Positions 51,921-59,791 of a DNA stretch of 64,000 bases are shown here, in pieces. The notes beneath the pieces were generated by a model, which saw nothing but the letters and a program-made list of their open reading frames with translations, had not been told where the DNA came from and did not search any database. Every line of letters starts with the position of its first letter. Position 1 is the stretch's first letter. Position numbers and translations under genes: made by a program. The DNA is from Candidatus Gastranaerophilales bacterium (lineage in GTDB: Bacteria > Cyanobacteriota > Vampirovibrionia > Gastranaerophilales > Gastranaerophilaceae), in contig CALUQX010000006.1 in assembly GCA_944323045.1 (NCBI GenBank), positions 1-64,000 on the forward strand, given 5' to 3'.

Positions 51921-52493
51921 TTATCCTCCGCTGCCGTAGTTAGGTTTAAGATTTTCGGCGCCGCTCTTAATATTTTCTTTTGCACCATCTTTCCATTGTT
52001 TGTTGAGTTCAAGTTCTGCCTCAATGTTAGCTTTTTCAACTTCAAGATCAGATTCTAAATCCTTCAGCGGTTCTAATTGCATTTCTTTCATCAATTCTGC
52101 TTCTTGTTCTATGCTTGCAAGATATGTCTGTAAGCTTGACTGAGTTAGCATATTCTGCTGCTGAATAGTATTGTTGATACTTTGCTGCTGTGTAGCATTA
52201 AGTGATGATAAAGCAGAAGAAAATGCACCAGGATTATTCATAAGTGATGCTGCATCAACAGTGAACCCTGCACCTCTAAGTGCATTGGCCTGATTAGTAA
52301 ATATACTTTGATTCATAGTCGCACGTGCCATATTCTGTTGCGTACGCATCCAGTTGTTAATATTTTTTTCAACAGCTTGAGACTGCTTCTGTGCGGTCCT
52401 CATTTGAGACATAACAGAGGTGAGACGGCGTTGCAGTCTGTTCTGCTCACGCGTCAGTATTAAGTTTAAAAAATTACTGGTTAAAAAACCCAT
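51921..52493 (-). CDS. Gln-rich coiled-coil protein under the shared element (member 4)
   Basis: 190 residues, not recognised. MGFLTSNFLNLILTREQNRL followed by long Gln/Asn/Ser-rich helices (SVMSQMRTAQKQSQAVEKNI; SSLNATQQQSINNTIQQQNM), then an acidic helix (LEPLKDLESDLEVEKANIEA) and a GSGG tail. No signal peptide. Its upstream element (52510-52553) is the same as for the three surface-type genes at 19-23 kb, so it probably belongs to the same regulon. GAGGTC precedes the ATG. It could be a secreted or structural helical protein. Confidence 0.72.
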   Translation of the reverse strand: MGFLTSNFLNLILTREQNRLQRRLTSVMSQMRTAQKQSQAVEKNINNWMRTQQNMARATMNQSIFTNQANALRGAGFTVDAASLMNNPGAFSSALSSLNATQQQSINNTIQQQNMLTQSSLQTYLASIEQEAELMKEMQLEPLKDLESDLEVEKANIEAELELNKQWKDGAKENIKSGAENLKPNYGSGG

Positions 52494-52509
52494 GTCTCGA
52501 CCTCGTCTT

Positions 52510-52553
52510 TATACTCTTAAATATATAAAGTATATACTCTTTATTAAATTGCC
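52510..52553 (-). promoter_or_regulatory. Shared composite upstream element, copy 4
   Basis: Core 52510-52534 has arms TATACT and AGTATA (inner part TTAAATATATAA), with GGCAATTTAATA (52553-52542) again 7 bases away. It lies about 15 bases before the ATG at 52493, 30 kb from the other copies. Confidence 0.68.
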
Positions 52554-52669
52554 TAATATATAATATATGTTAACAATTTGTTACAATTGTGTTAACATAT
52601 CAGATTAATTGCATTTTGGAGATATTTAATCTAAAATATGTTGTGTAAAATTGTAAAGGAGCAAATGCA

Positions 52670-53716
52670 ATGATTAAGAATTATTTCACAAGTAAGTATA
52701 TAATTTTCGCAGTACTTGTTATTGCACTACTATTTATTATTCCCAAAATTTCCGGAATTCTAATGTTGTTTTTCGGGGCATATGTAATGGCATGTGCACT
52801 TGTTCCTTATATAAACAAGCTGGAAAAGCATATGAAACGAAAGTGGGCAGTTGCTATTGCTGTATTTGGTGGAATTGCAGCAGTTATTGCGGTATTTATC
52901 CCGATATTTTTTGTTGCATACAAAGAAATACGTACGTTCTTAACTTATTTCCCGCAAAAGTTACAATTTGTAACAAATTATTTAATGAATTTCCAATTCC
53001 ACGGCAAAAGGCTTGCGGATTTGTTTGACCTCAGTTCTATTGTAGGCTCATCATCAACATCACAGTTTGCGCACGGCGTTTTCAGTCAGAGCTGGAATAT
53101 AACGGTTGGGGTATTTCAGTTTCTCGTTGTTGCAATTGCTTTAACAATGATTGTATATTACATTTTAATGGATAAAACTTACCTCAGGAACAAATTTCTG
53201 GAATTTTTCCCTTCTACACTACGGGAAAAAGCAAATCATATTTTGACATCAATAAGCAGTAAAGTCGGCGGATACGTGAGAGCACAGATACTTTCAATGA
53301 TAGCTGTCGGTATTATGACAAGTATTGTACTGATGGTTTTAGGTGTCGAATATTCTGTGTTATTGGGATTAATATCCGGTGTTCTTGACATTATTCCGCT
53401 TTTAGGACCTACAATTGCGCTGGCTGTGATTTTACTAGTTGCATACCCGCTCGGTGCAGTAAAAATTATACTTGCTATCCTCGGGTTCTTTCTTGTTCAA
53501 CAGTTATCAAATTATGTTGTCAGACCGGTTTTATTCGGCAAATTTATGGCATTACATCCGTTGATGATATTTCTGGCGCTGTTTGTTGCTGAGCAGTTTT
53601 TAGGATTCTGGGGGGTAATCTTATCACCAGCTATTGCCGCAACAATTTGTGTGTTAATAGATGAACTGTACATAATGCCGATTAACAATAATAATGAAGT
53701 GACAGCCGATGAATAA
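52670..53716 (+). CDS. AI-2E family transporter
   Basis: 348 residues with about eight transmembrane helices. The conserved C-terminal core (GVLDIIPLLGPTIALAVILL; LHPLMIFLALFVAEQFLGFW) identifies the PerM/AI-2E exporter family (PF01594), which includes autoinducer-2 and Na+/H+ related transporters. Substrate unknown. AAAGGAG lies before the ATG. Overlaps the following radical SAM gene by 8 bases. Confidence 0.92.
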   Translation: MIKNYFTSKYIIFAVLVIALLFIIPKISGILMLFFGAYVMACALVPYINKLEKHMKRKWAVAIAVFGGIAAVIAVFIPIFFVAYKEIRTFLTYFPQKLQFVTNYLMNFQFHGKRLADLFDLSSIVGSSSTSQFAHGVFSQSWNITVGVFQFLVVAIALTMIVYYILMDKTYLRNKFLEFFPSTLREKANHILTSISSKVGGYVRAQILSMIAVGIMTSIVLMVLGVEYSVLLGLISGVLDIIPLLGPTIALAVILLVAYPLGAVKIILAILGFFLVQQLSNYVVRPVLFGKFMALHPLMIFLALFVAEQFLGFWGVILSPAIAATICVLIDELYIMPINNNNEVTADE

Positions 53717-55247
53717 AGAAACTTTTTTATATCCTGCAATACATACAAAGAATGCTGATTTTAATATGTGGCTGGCGTTTCCAGGTCCATACTCATTTGC
53801 CATGTCATCTCTCGGATTTTTGTGGATGTTTAAAAGTATTGATGAACTTGAAGATGTTAATGTTGAACGAATTTATTCTGATACCAAAACTACAGTATTG
53901 CATAAAGAGAGCATCAACCTGTTTGGATTTTCTTTTTCGTTTGACACTGATTTTTTGACGATATTTTCAATGCTTGAACGATTTGACATACCGCTAAAAT
54001 CCAGTGAACGCAGTGAAGAGCATCCTTTTGTATTTGCCGGCGGTCCTGTTGTCAGCGCGAATCCTGAGCCTTACAAAGATTTTTTTGATTTTGTCATAAT
54101 CGGTGATGGTGAAGACGTAAATTTAAAGGTTGTGGAAATATGCCGCTGTAATAAAGGCAAACCGCGGGATTATGTCCTGACAGAGCTATCAAAGCTTGAA
54201 GGGGTATATGTCCCTAAATTCGGCAGTCGGACGATAAATAAATTAACTAAAAAACTTTCTGAGTGTATTTATACTCCTATTTTGAGTGACGGCGCCTTTT
54301 TTAAGAATACATTTATTCTGGAAGTTTCCCGTGGATGCGCCAACCGATGCGGTTTTTGTCTGGCGTCATATTTGAATCTTCCATTAAGATTTATGCCTTA
54401 TGAAGAATTAATCAATGTTGTTAATCTGGGACTTGGCAAGACCAACAAAATTGCGCTTTTAGGAGCACAAATCAGCGCTCATCCGCATTTTAAAGATATT
54501 TGTAAATATATTTATGACAGGATTTCAAAAGGCGAAAAAATTGAGATGAGTGTTTCATCTTTACGAGTAGACGCTATTACGCCGGATGTAGTAAAAACAC
54601 TTGTTGCAGCGGGGCAGAAAAATTCTACGCTTGCAATTGAGGCGGGCAGTGAACGCTTACGTAAGGTAATAAATAAAAATGTTTCAGAAGAACAGATTTT
54701 TAACGCTGTTCGAATTGCACGTGATAATGGACTAAAGGGTCTGAAATTCTACGGAATGCTCGGGCTGCCAACTGAAACACAAGAAGATTTAGACGAAATA
54801 ATCAAACTCGCTGAAAAATTAAAAACAGAATTTAAAGGATTTGATATATCTTTCGGATTTTCGAGTTTTGTGCCTAAGCCGCATACGCCTTTTCAATGGT
54901 GCGGCAGAGAAAAAACAAAATCACTTGAGGACAAGTCTAATTTTATAAAAAAAGAATTGCACAAACTCGGAGTTTCTTCATCTGTTTCCAGCATAAAATG
55001 GGATTACTGGCAGGCTGTGCTTTCGCGCGGGGATGGCAGTTTTACGGATTTTCTTATTGATGTATACAAAAAAGGCGGGAAAATTGGTGCTTTTAAATCC
55101 GCCGCAAAATTGCATAACATTAACACAGATTATTACGCTTATAATGACTTTAACCTTGAAGACAGATTGCCATGGGACTTTATAGAATTACGTCCGGGCA
55201 AAGATTTTCTAATCAAGGAACATAATCGTCTGCTTTATAATAATTAA
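53709..55247 (+). CDS. Radical SAM protein (TIGR03960-like)
   Basis: 512 residues. An N-terminal cobalamin-binding-like region (AFPGPYSFAMSSLGFLWMF; FAGGPVVSANPEPYKDFFDF) precedes radical SAM motif SRGCANRCGFC (C-x3-C-x2-C), with IEAGSERLRKVINKN and YGMLGLPTETQEDL in the barrel. This fits the TIGR03960 group. It lacks the extra C-terminal TIGR03936 domain present in some homologues. Reaction unknown. It overlaps the AI-2E gene (8 bases) and has a 4-base TTAA stop overlap with the convergent phosphatase. Confidence 0.88.
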   Translation: MNKETFLYPAIHTKNADFNMWLAFPGPYSFAMSSLGFLWMFKSIDELEDVNVERIYSDTKTTVLHKESINLFGFSFSFDTDFLTIFSMLERFDIPLKSSERSEEHPFVFAGGPVVSANPEPYKDFFDFVIIGDGEDVNLKVVEICRCNKGKPRDYVLTELSKLEGVYVPKFGSRTINKLTKKLSECIYTPILSDGAFFKNTFILEVSRGCANRCGFCLASYLNLPLRFMPYEELINVVNLGLGKTNKIALLGAQISAHPHFKDICKYIYDRISKGEKIEMSVSSLRVDAITPDVVKTLVAAGQKNSTLAIEAGSERLRKVINKNVSEEQIFNAVRIARDNGLKGLKFYGMLGLPTETQEDLDEIIKLAEKLKTEFKGFDISFGFSSFVPKPHTPFQWCGREKTKSLEDKSNFIKKELHKLGVSSSVSSIKWDYWQAVLSRGDGSFTDFLIDVYKKGGKIGAFKSAAKLHNINTDYYAYNDFNLEDRLPWDFIELRPGKDFLIKEHNRLLYNN

Positions 55248-55867
55248 ACAGGAACACAGCCGGAATATTTAAGACTTGCCCATGTGTCATAATAGCTTAT
55301 CTGTGTAGCAGAACCAGTTCTAACATATATTCTGCCAACCATAGCATGAGAAAGCCCTATTGCACTGCAAACAGCAGCCTGAATAACCTCCGGGTGTGTA
55401 ACAATAATTATTCTGTTGCCAATATTGTCTGCAACTATTTTATCAATAGATTTTTCCACGCGCGTGATAAAATCAGACCATGATTCTTTTTCTCCGTAAA
55501 GTTTTTTATCAGGATTCAAGAAAGATTCTTCGACAGAAGCGTGATTTTTTTCTTCTATCTGGTCAAAAGTTAACCCGTTCCAGACACCGCAAGATTTCGG
55601 GTGCAAATCTTCTATAATTTCGAACTCCTTTTTATAGAGTTTGGCTACCAATTCGGCACTTTGAACAGTTCTTAAAGAAGGCGATGCATAGATTCTATCA
55701 TTATTGACTCCGCGCTGTTTCAAAAACTCACATATTTTTTCCATTTCTTCATAACCTGCCTCGTTTAGCGGCGGATAATGTTCCGCATCAGAGAATCTGT
55801 ATTCGTCTGAATAAATAGTTGCCCCGTGGCATATATATGTAATTTTACATTTTCTATCAAATAGCAT
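55244..55867 (-). CDS. Histidine phosphatase family protein with altered RHG motif
   Basis: 207 residues of the phosphoglycerate mutase-like fold: ITYICHGATIY, YASPSLRTVQSAEL and IIIVTHPEVIQAAV supply the phospho-His region, second Arg and second His. The arginine of the canonical RHG is Cys13 (CHG), which would remove a phosphate ligand. It may be catalytically weak or repurposed, or this may be a lineage feature. AAGGAG precedes the ATG. Confidence 0.87.
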   Translation of the reverse strand: MLFDRKCKITYICHGATIYSDEYRFSDAEHYPPLNEAGYEEMEKICEFLKQRGVNNDRIYASPSLRTVQSAELVAKLYKKEFEIIEDLHPKSCGVWNGLTFDQIEEKNHASVEESFLNPDKKLYGEKESWSDFITRVEKSIDKIVADNIGNRIIIVTHPEVIQAAVCSAIGLSHAMVGRIYVRTGSATQISYYDTWASLKYSGCVPV

Positions 55868-55974
55868 TATTAAAACTCCTTAATAATATTAAGCCTGTTT
55901 TTTATAATTATAGCATATTTTCTTGTTTTGTTGTATAGTATAATCAGAAATACACTATTTGATGGAGATTGGTT

Positions 55975-56469
55975 ATGCGCGGTAAGGCTTTTAAATTCGG
56001 AGACAACATTTCTACAGATCATATTGCACCGGGAAGATTATTCCATTTGCGTTCTAATTTGCAGGAATTTGCAAAACATGTTCTGGAAGATGCTGACCCG
56101 ACTTTTGCAAGCAGAATGCAAAAAGGTGATTTTGTTGTCGGCGGCAAAAATTTTGGTTTAGGGTCTTCGCGCGAACATGCTCCGCAAATTATTAAAATTG
56201 CCGGTGTTGGAGCTGTTATCGCAAAATCATTTGCCAGAATTTTCTACAGAAATGCAATAAATATCGGACTTTTGGCTATTGAATGTGATACTGATGCAAT
56301 TGATGCCGGTGACGAATTGGATTTGGATATTGAAAAAGGCATCCTGAATGATTTGACAAACGGCGCAATCATTCCTATTGAGCCGCTGCCGCCTGTTATG
56401 ATTAAAATGCTTAATGACGGCGGACTGGTCGAACATATTAAAAAGAACGGCGATTTTAAATTAACTTAA
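55975..56469 (+). CDS. leuD: 3-isopropylmalate / homoaconitate dehydratase small subunit
   Basis: 164 residues from ATG 55975 (MRGKAFKFGDNISTDHIAPG). NISTDHIAPG, FVVGGKNFGLGSSREHAPQI and AKSFARIFYRNAINIGL are the swivel-domain signatures of LeuD. It completes the LeuC-type large subunit, which is 44 kb away at 10817. GGAG lies before the ATG; no adjacent leucine gene is present. Confidence 0.93.
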   Translation: MRGKAFKFGDNISTDHIAPGRLFHLRSNLQEFAKHVLEDADPTFASRMQKGDFVVGGKNFGLGSSREHAPQIIKIAGVGAVIAKSFARIFYRNAINIGLLAIECDTDAIDAGDELDLDIEKGILNDLTNGAIIPIEPLPPVMIKMLNDGGLVEHIKKNGDFKLT

Positions 56470-56551
56470 TAACTTAATTTTCTGCGCAAAATATTTTTTG
56501 TTCGTTTTTTACATTATTTATGATGTACTAATAAATAATAGTTGAGGTCTC

Positions 56552-57514
56552 ATGAAAATACACAACATATCATTTAACAGTGCGTACAAACCGCACCAGC
56601 AATTACGTTTCACCGGCAATAAACCGGTCAACCAGTCTGATTCTGAACTTGTTTATACACAAAATTACAGCAAACCAAGAACATTTACACTTTCTGACAG
56701 ATTATACGAATCTGATATTGAAAAAGAAGATGAAATAAGTATTCCGGATATAATTTTTCGCAATGATGAACTTTTTGACAAAAGACGCGATGAAGTAACT
56801 GACGATTACTCCAGTTACGACGAAGACGACATAAAACCGGTAAGAGAACAGTTCTATTATCCGTTTAATCCTGATTATCTTATTAATAAAGATGAATATT
56901 TTGATACAAATGAGTGCTTTAATACAGATATTTTGCAGCCAAATGCATATGAGCTAATGATGAAACATTATGCCATAGTTAATAATATAGAGCTGCATGG
57001 TAACAACGATATATATATGGATGCAATTAAGTTAACGCGCTATGGAAAAAGAACTATAAACGGAAAATTACGAAAAGAACTGGAGAAAAAACTTGACCAT
57101 TATGATATAAAAACCGCCGCTACAGTCGCAAATACCGCAAAATTACAGGATAGAAATTTCAATGAATCAGTCAATTATGATTTGTTTGAAGACGGGTTCA
57201 AACTTGCAAAAAGATACCCTGCAGAGGATGTAGAGCAAATGATGAATTCCTGCGTGCTAGAAGATAGATTCTGCAATGAATACTATTCACCTGCGACAAT
57301 GAATTTCATCGGAAGACTTCTGACTGATTTATCAGCAGAAGAAGCGTCAACCTGCGCTGAACACGTTGTTACCCGCACAGAATATGACGGGGTTCGCTAT
57401 GATCACGACAAAGCCTACAATATATTTAAACTCCTCAAAATATATCCAAAGGAAGAAGCTCTGGCAAGAATTGAAAAAATAAATCCGGATACCCCTATTG
57501 ACAATGAGTCATGA
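56552..57514 (+). CDS. Hypothetical acidic lineage-specific protein
   Basis: 320 residues, not recognised. N-terminus MKIHNISFNSAYKPHQQL then RFTGNKPV resembles the F-x-[AGS]-K pattern. Residues 45-115 are very acidic and Tyr/Asp-rich (DYSSYDEDDIKP), the rest is helical (LRKELEKKLDHYDIKTAATV). No transmembrane segment. TGAGGT precedes the ATG. Function unknown. Confidence 0.7.
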   Translation: MKIHNISFNSAYKPHQQLRFTGNKPVNQSDSELVYTQNYSKPRTFTLSDRLYESDIEKEDEISIPDIIFRNDELFDKRRDEVTDDYSSYDEDDIKPVREQFYYPFNPDYLINKDEYFDTNECFNTDILQPNAYELMMKHYAIVNNIELHGNNDIYMDAIKLTRYGKRTINGKLRKELEKKLDHYDIKTAATVANTAKLQDRNFNESVNYDLFEDGFKLAKRYPAEDVEQMMNSCVLEDRFCNEYYSPATMNFIGRLLTDLSAEEASTCAEHVVTRTEYDGVRYDHDKAYNIFKLLKIYPKEEALARIEKINPDTPIDNES

Positions 57515-57716
57515 AGGTAGTTTAATTATATTACACTTGGCTGAAATATTCGTGCTGGATTTTTGGCTCTGTGAGGCAAAAATAGGACGTAGGGACATAA
57601 CAAACAGTGTTTGTGAATGAGTTGTAAATGTCCGGCAGTCCCGTCATAACCGGAATGCGTAAGGGTTTCAGGATTATGATTTTGCCGATTATGTTACTAA
57701 TAATAAGGAGAAAAAA
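57515..57716 (+). promoter_or_regulatory. rpsL leader region
   Basis: Gap before the str genes. It contains a perfect hairpin ACAAAC-AGT-GTTTGT (57600-57614) and further self-complementary stretches (GTCCGGCAGTCC region), and ends with AATAAGGAG before rpsL. It may be a ribosomal-protein autoregulatory leader, but I could not match a known S7 or S12 site. Confidence 0.4.
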
Positions 57717-58109
57717 ATGCCTACAATTAACCAGCTTGTTCGTAAAGAACGCAAAAAGCTAACTGACAAAACAAAATCTCCGGCTTTGATGGATTGCCCG
57801 CAAAGACGCGGAGTTTGCACAAGGGTTTACACAACTACCCCTAAAAAACCTAACTCAGCTTTAAGAAAAGTTGCAAGGGTTAGATTAACTAACGGTTATG
57901 AAGTTACTTCATATATTCCAGGTATCGGTCACAATCTGCAGGAACACAGTGTTGTTCTTATCAGAGGCGGCAGGGTTAAAGACCTTCCGGGTGTTCGTTA
58001 TCACATCATCAGAGGTACTTTAGATACTGCAGGTGTTGCTAACAGAGCACAAAGCAGATCTAAATACGGTGCTAAGAAAAATGCTAAGGCTAAAGGAGGT
58101 AAGAAGTAA
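57717..58109 (+). CDS. rpsL: 30S ribosomal protein S12
   Basis: 130 residues with the universal [20 protein letters not shown] and [21 protein letters not shown] motifs. The lysine positions associated with streptomycin resistance are wild type. AAGGAG sits ahead of the ATG. The stop and the rpsG start share TAATG. Confidence 0.98.
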   Translation: MPTINQLVRKERKKLTDKTKSPALMDCPQRRGVCTRVYTTTPKKPNSALRKVARVRLTNGYEVTSYIPGIGHNLQEHSVVLIRGGRVKDLPGVRYHIIRGTLDTAGVANRAQSRSKYGAKKNAKAKGGKK

Positions 58110-58579
58110 TGTCTAGACGTTCTAAACCAGCTAAACGTGTTCCTTTAGCTGATCCGGTATACAACAGCGTTGATATCTCAAAATTCATTAACAGAATTAT
58201 GAGACGCGGTAAAAAGTCATTGGCTGAAAAAATCTTTTACTCAACAATGACAAGAATTGAAGAAAAAACTAATGAAAAAGCGCTGGATTTATTCCAGAAA
58301 GCACTTTCTAACGCAACTCCACTGTTAGAAGTTAAAGCAAGACGTATCGGTGGATCTACTTATCAAGTTCCTATCGAAGTTAAAGCTGACAGAGGTTTTG
58401 CACTCGCTTCTTCATGGATTATTGAAGCTGCTAAGAAAAGAAACGGCAAATCTTTCATTGATAAATTAACAAATGAATTGATTGATGCATCAAACGGTTC
58501 AGGTGCAGCATGCAAAAAACGTGAAGATACTCATAAAATGGCTGAAGCGAATAAAGCTTTCGCTCATTATAGATACTAA
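58109..58579 (+). CDS. rpsG: 30S ribosomal protein S7
   Basis: 156 residues. RRSKPAKRVPLADPVYNSVD, RIMRRGKKSLAEKI and the C-terminal KREDTHKMAEANKAFAHYRY are diagnostic. Coupled to rpsL by 1-base overlap. The genes fusA and tuf, which usually follow in the str operon, are not present; a strong terminator ends the unit instead. Confidence 0.98.
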   Translation: MSRRSKPAKRVPLADPVYNSVDISKFINRIMRRGKKSLAEKIFYSTMTRIEEKTNEKALDLFQKALSNATPLLEVKARRIGGSTYQVPIEVKADRGFALASSWIIEAAKKRNGKSFIDKLTNELIDASNGSGAACKKREDTHKMAEANKAFAHYRY

Positions 58580-58599
58580 TTTTCGTGTTATACGTTCAC

Positions 58600-58632
58600 G
58601 CCGCGTGTTTTATAAATCACGCGGCTTTTTTT
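58600..58632 (+). terminator. Rho-independent terminator after rpsG
   Basis: GCCGCGTG / CACGCGGC perfect 8-bp GC-rich stem followed by T7. Confidence 0.93.
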
Positions 58633-58647
58633 GTGAACATAATAAAA

Positions 58648-58974
58648 CTAGAGTATGCTTTTTATTGCAAGGTTTATTGTTTCAAGTTTATCTGCATTAT
58701 TTTTTATTAGTTCAAGATTTGAGAGGATACTGTTGTATATTTTTTCAGGTTCTTTGTTGTCGTCAGTATCAAATAGTTCTGCGGCAGTGACATTAAGCAC
58801 ATCTGTAAGTTTTTCAAGGGTTCTTGCGGATACAAACCCTCTGCCTGTTTCAATCAAACTCAACGATTTGATTTCTACTCCAAGTAATTCCGCTAAACGG
58901 TCTTGAGTCAGTCCTTTAGCTTTTCTAATCCGCTTAATATTATTGCCAAGTGTTTTACAAATACGATTTTGCAT
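58648..58974 (-). CDS. XRE-family HTH regulator
   Basis: 108 residues. N-terminal Cro/cI domain (LGNNIKRIRKAKGLTQDRLA, then LLGVEIKSLSLIETGRGFVS) and a C-terminal helical tail that may dimerise. AGGAGT precedes the ATG. It faces the pseudopilin gene at 59099 across 124 bases that contain repeated GTTAAC-type sites, and probably binds there. Its end converges on rpsG. Confidence 0.9.
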   Translation of the reverse strand: MQNRICKTLGNNIKRIRKAKGLTQDRLAELLGVEIKSLSLIETGRGFVSARTLEKLTDVLNVTAAELFDTDDNKEPEKIYNSILSNLELIKNNADKLETINLAIKSIL

Positions 58975-59013
58975 ATTTACTCCTATTATTAATAGTATTT
59001 ATAAGAAATAATA

Positions 59014-59084
59014 AGTTAACCCCATTAAAATACTTGCAATAAGTAGTTAAATACCTTATAATAAAAGAGTAGTTTAACACCATT
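59014..59084 (+). promoter_or_regulatory. Pseudopilin promoter with repeated operator-like sites
   Basis: -35 TTGCAA (59034-59039), 17 bases, -10 TATAAT (59057-59062). Flanking direct repeats AGTTAACCCCATT (59014-59026) and AGTTTAACACCATT (59071-59084), plus AGTAGTTAAATACC between, could be operators for the divergent XRE protein. Confidence 0.65.
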
Positions 59085-59098
59085 CATGGAGGCATTAT

Positions 59099-59791
59099 AT
59101 GTCAAGAAAATTTAACGCTTTTACACTTGCTGAAGTACTTATAACCCTTGCAATTATAGGGATTGTAGCAGCATTGACCATCCCAAATCTCATCCACTCC
59201 TACAAGAAAAAAGTCGTAGAAACTAAATTGCTGAAATTTTACACAGTTATGAATGAGGCTATACGCCGCTCTGAAATTGACAACGGCGATAAAAAGAACT
59301 GGAATTTTCCTACAAATCAGTGGGCAGACAGCAAAGAAGAATTTTATAATAAATATTTCAATAATTATATAAAAAGTGATAAAAGAATAAAGGACGAAGA
59401 CGAATACAATGTCTATTTTACTGACGGCTCAGCAATGCTAATTAGACACAGAGCGACAGACTATATCTACTGTATAGATGCTAAATATTTGAAAGAACAT
59501 GAAAAATATACCGCAAGTAAATGTTTTAGATTCGGTTTTTATCCAACTGGCACCGATCCTGATATTGAATATTCACACAAAAATTACCTGGATAAGGGAC
59601 TTGAACCATATGTGTCAAATTTGCATTACGTTGCTGACGGCGATTCTCTAACCGCCGAATGTGTCAAAGATGATAATGATGAATGCGTGTATCTTGAAGA
59701 AAAGGATTTATATACCAATAAACTCTACGCAACTAAAATAATCCAGCTAAATAACTGGAAAATTCCTGATGACTATCCGTGGAAACTTTAA
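59099..59791 (+). CDS. Pseudopilin / type IV prepilin-like protein
   Basis: 230 residues. MSRKFNAFTLAEVLITLAII is a prepilin N-terminus (cleavage before F, Glu+5), followed by SYKKKVVETKLLKFY and NGDKKNWNF, which are nearly the same as in the gene at 37248. The C-terminus LNNWKIPDDYPWKL is also shared. Middle is Asp/Tyr/Lys-rich. GGAGG precedes the ATG. Probably a minor pilin or pseudopilin. Stop overlap TTAA with the convergent gene. Confidence 0.88.
   Translation: MSRKFNAFTLAEVLITLAIIGIVAALTIPNLIHSYKKKVVETKLLKFYTVMNEAIRRSEIDNGDKKNWNFPTNQWADSKEEFYNKYFNNYIKSDKRIKDEDEYNVYFTDGSAMLIRHRATDYIYCIDAKYLKEHEKYTASKCFRFGFYPTGTDPDIEYSHKNYLDKGLEPYVSNLHYVADGDSLTAECVKDDNDECVYLEEKDLYTNKLYATKIIQLNNWKIPDDYPWKL

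Noticed and set aside
57690-57700. GCCGATTA upstream of rpsL as a FliA promoter
   Set aside because: No TAAA is found 15-16 bases upstream.
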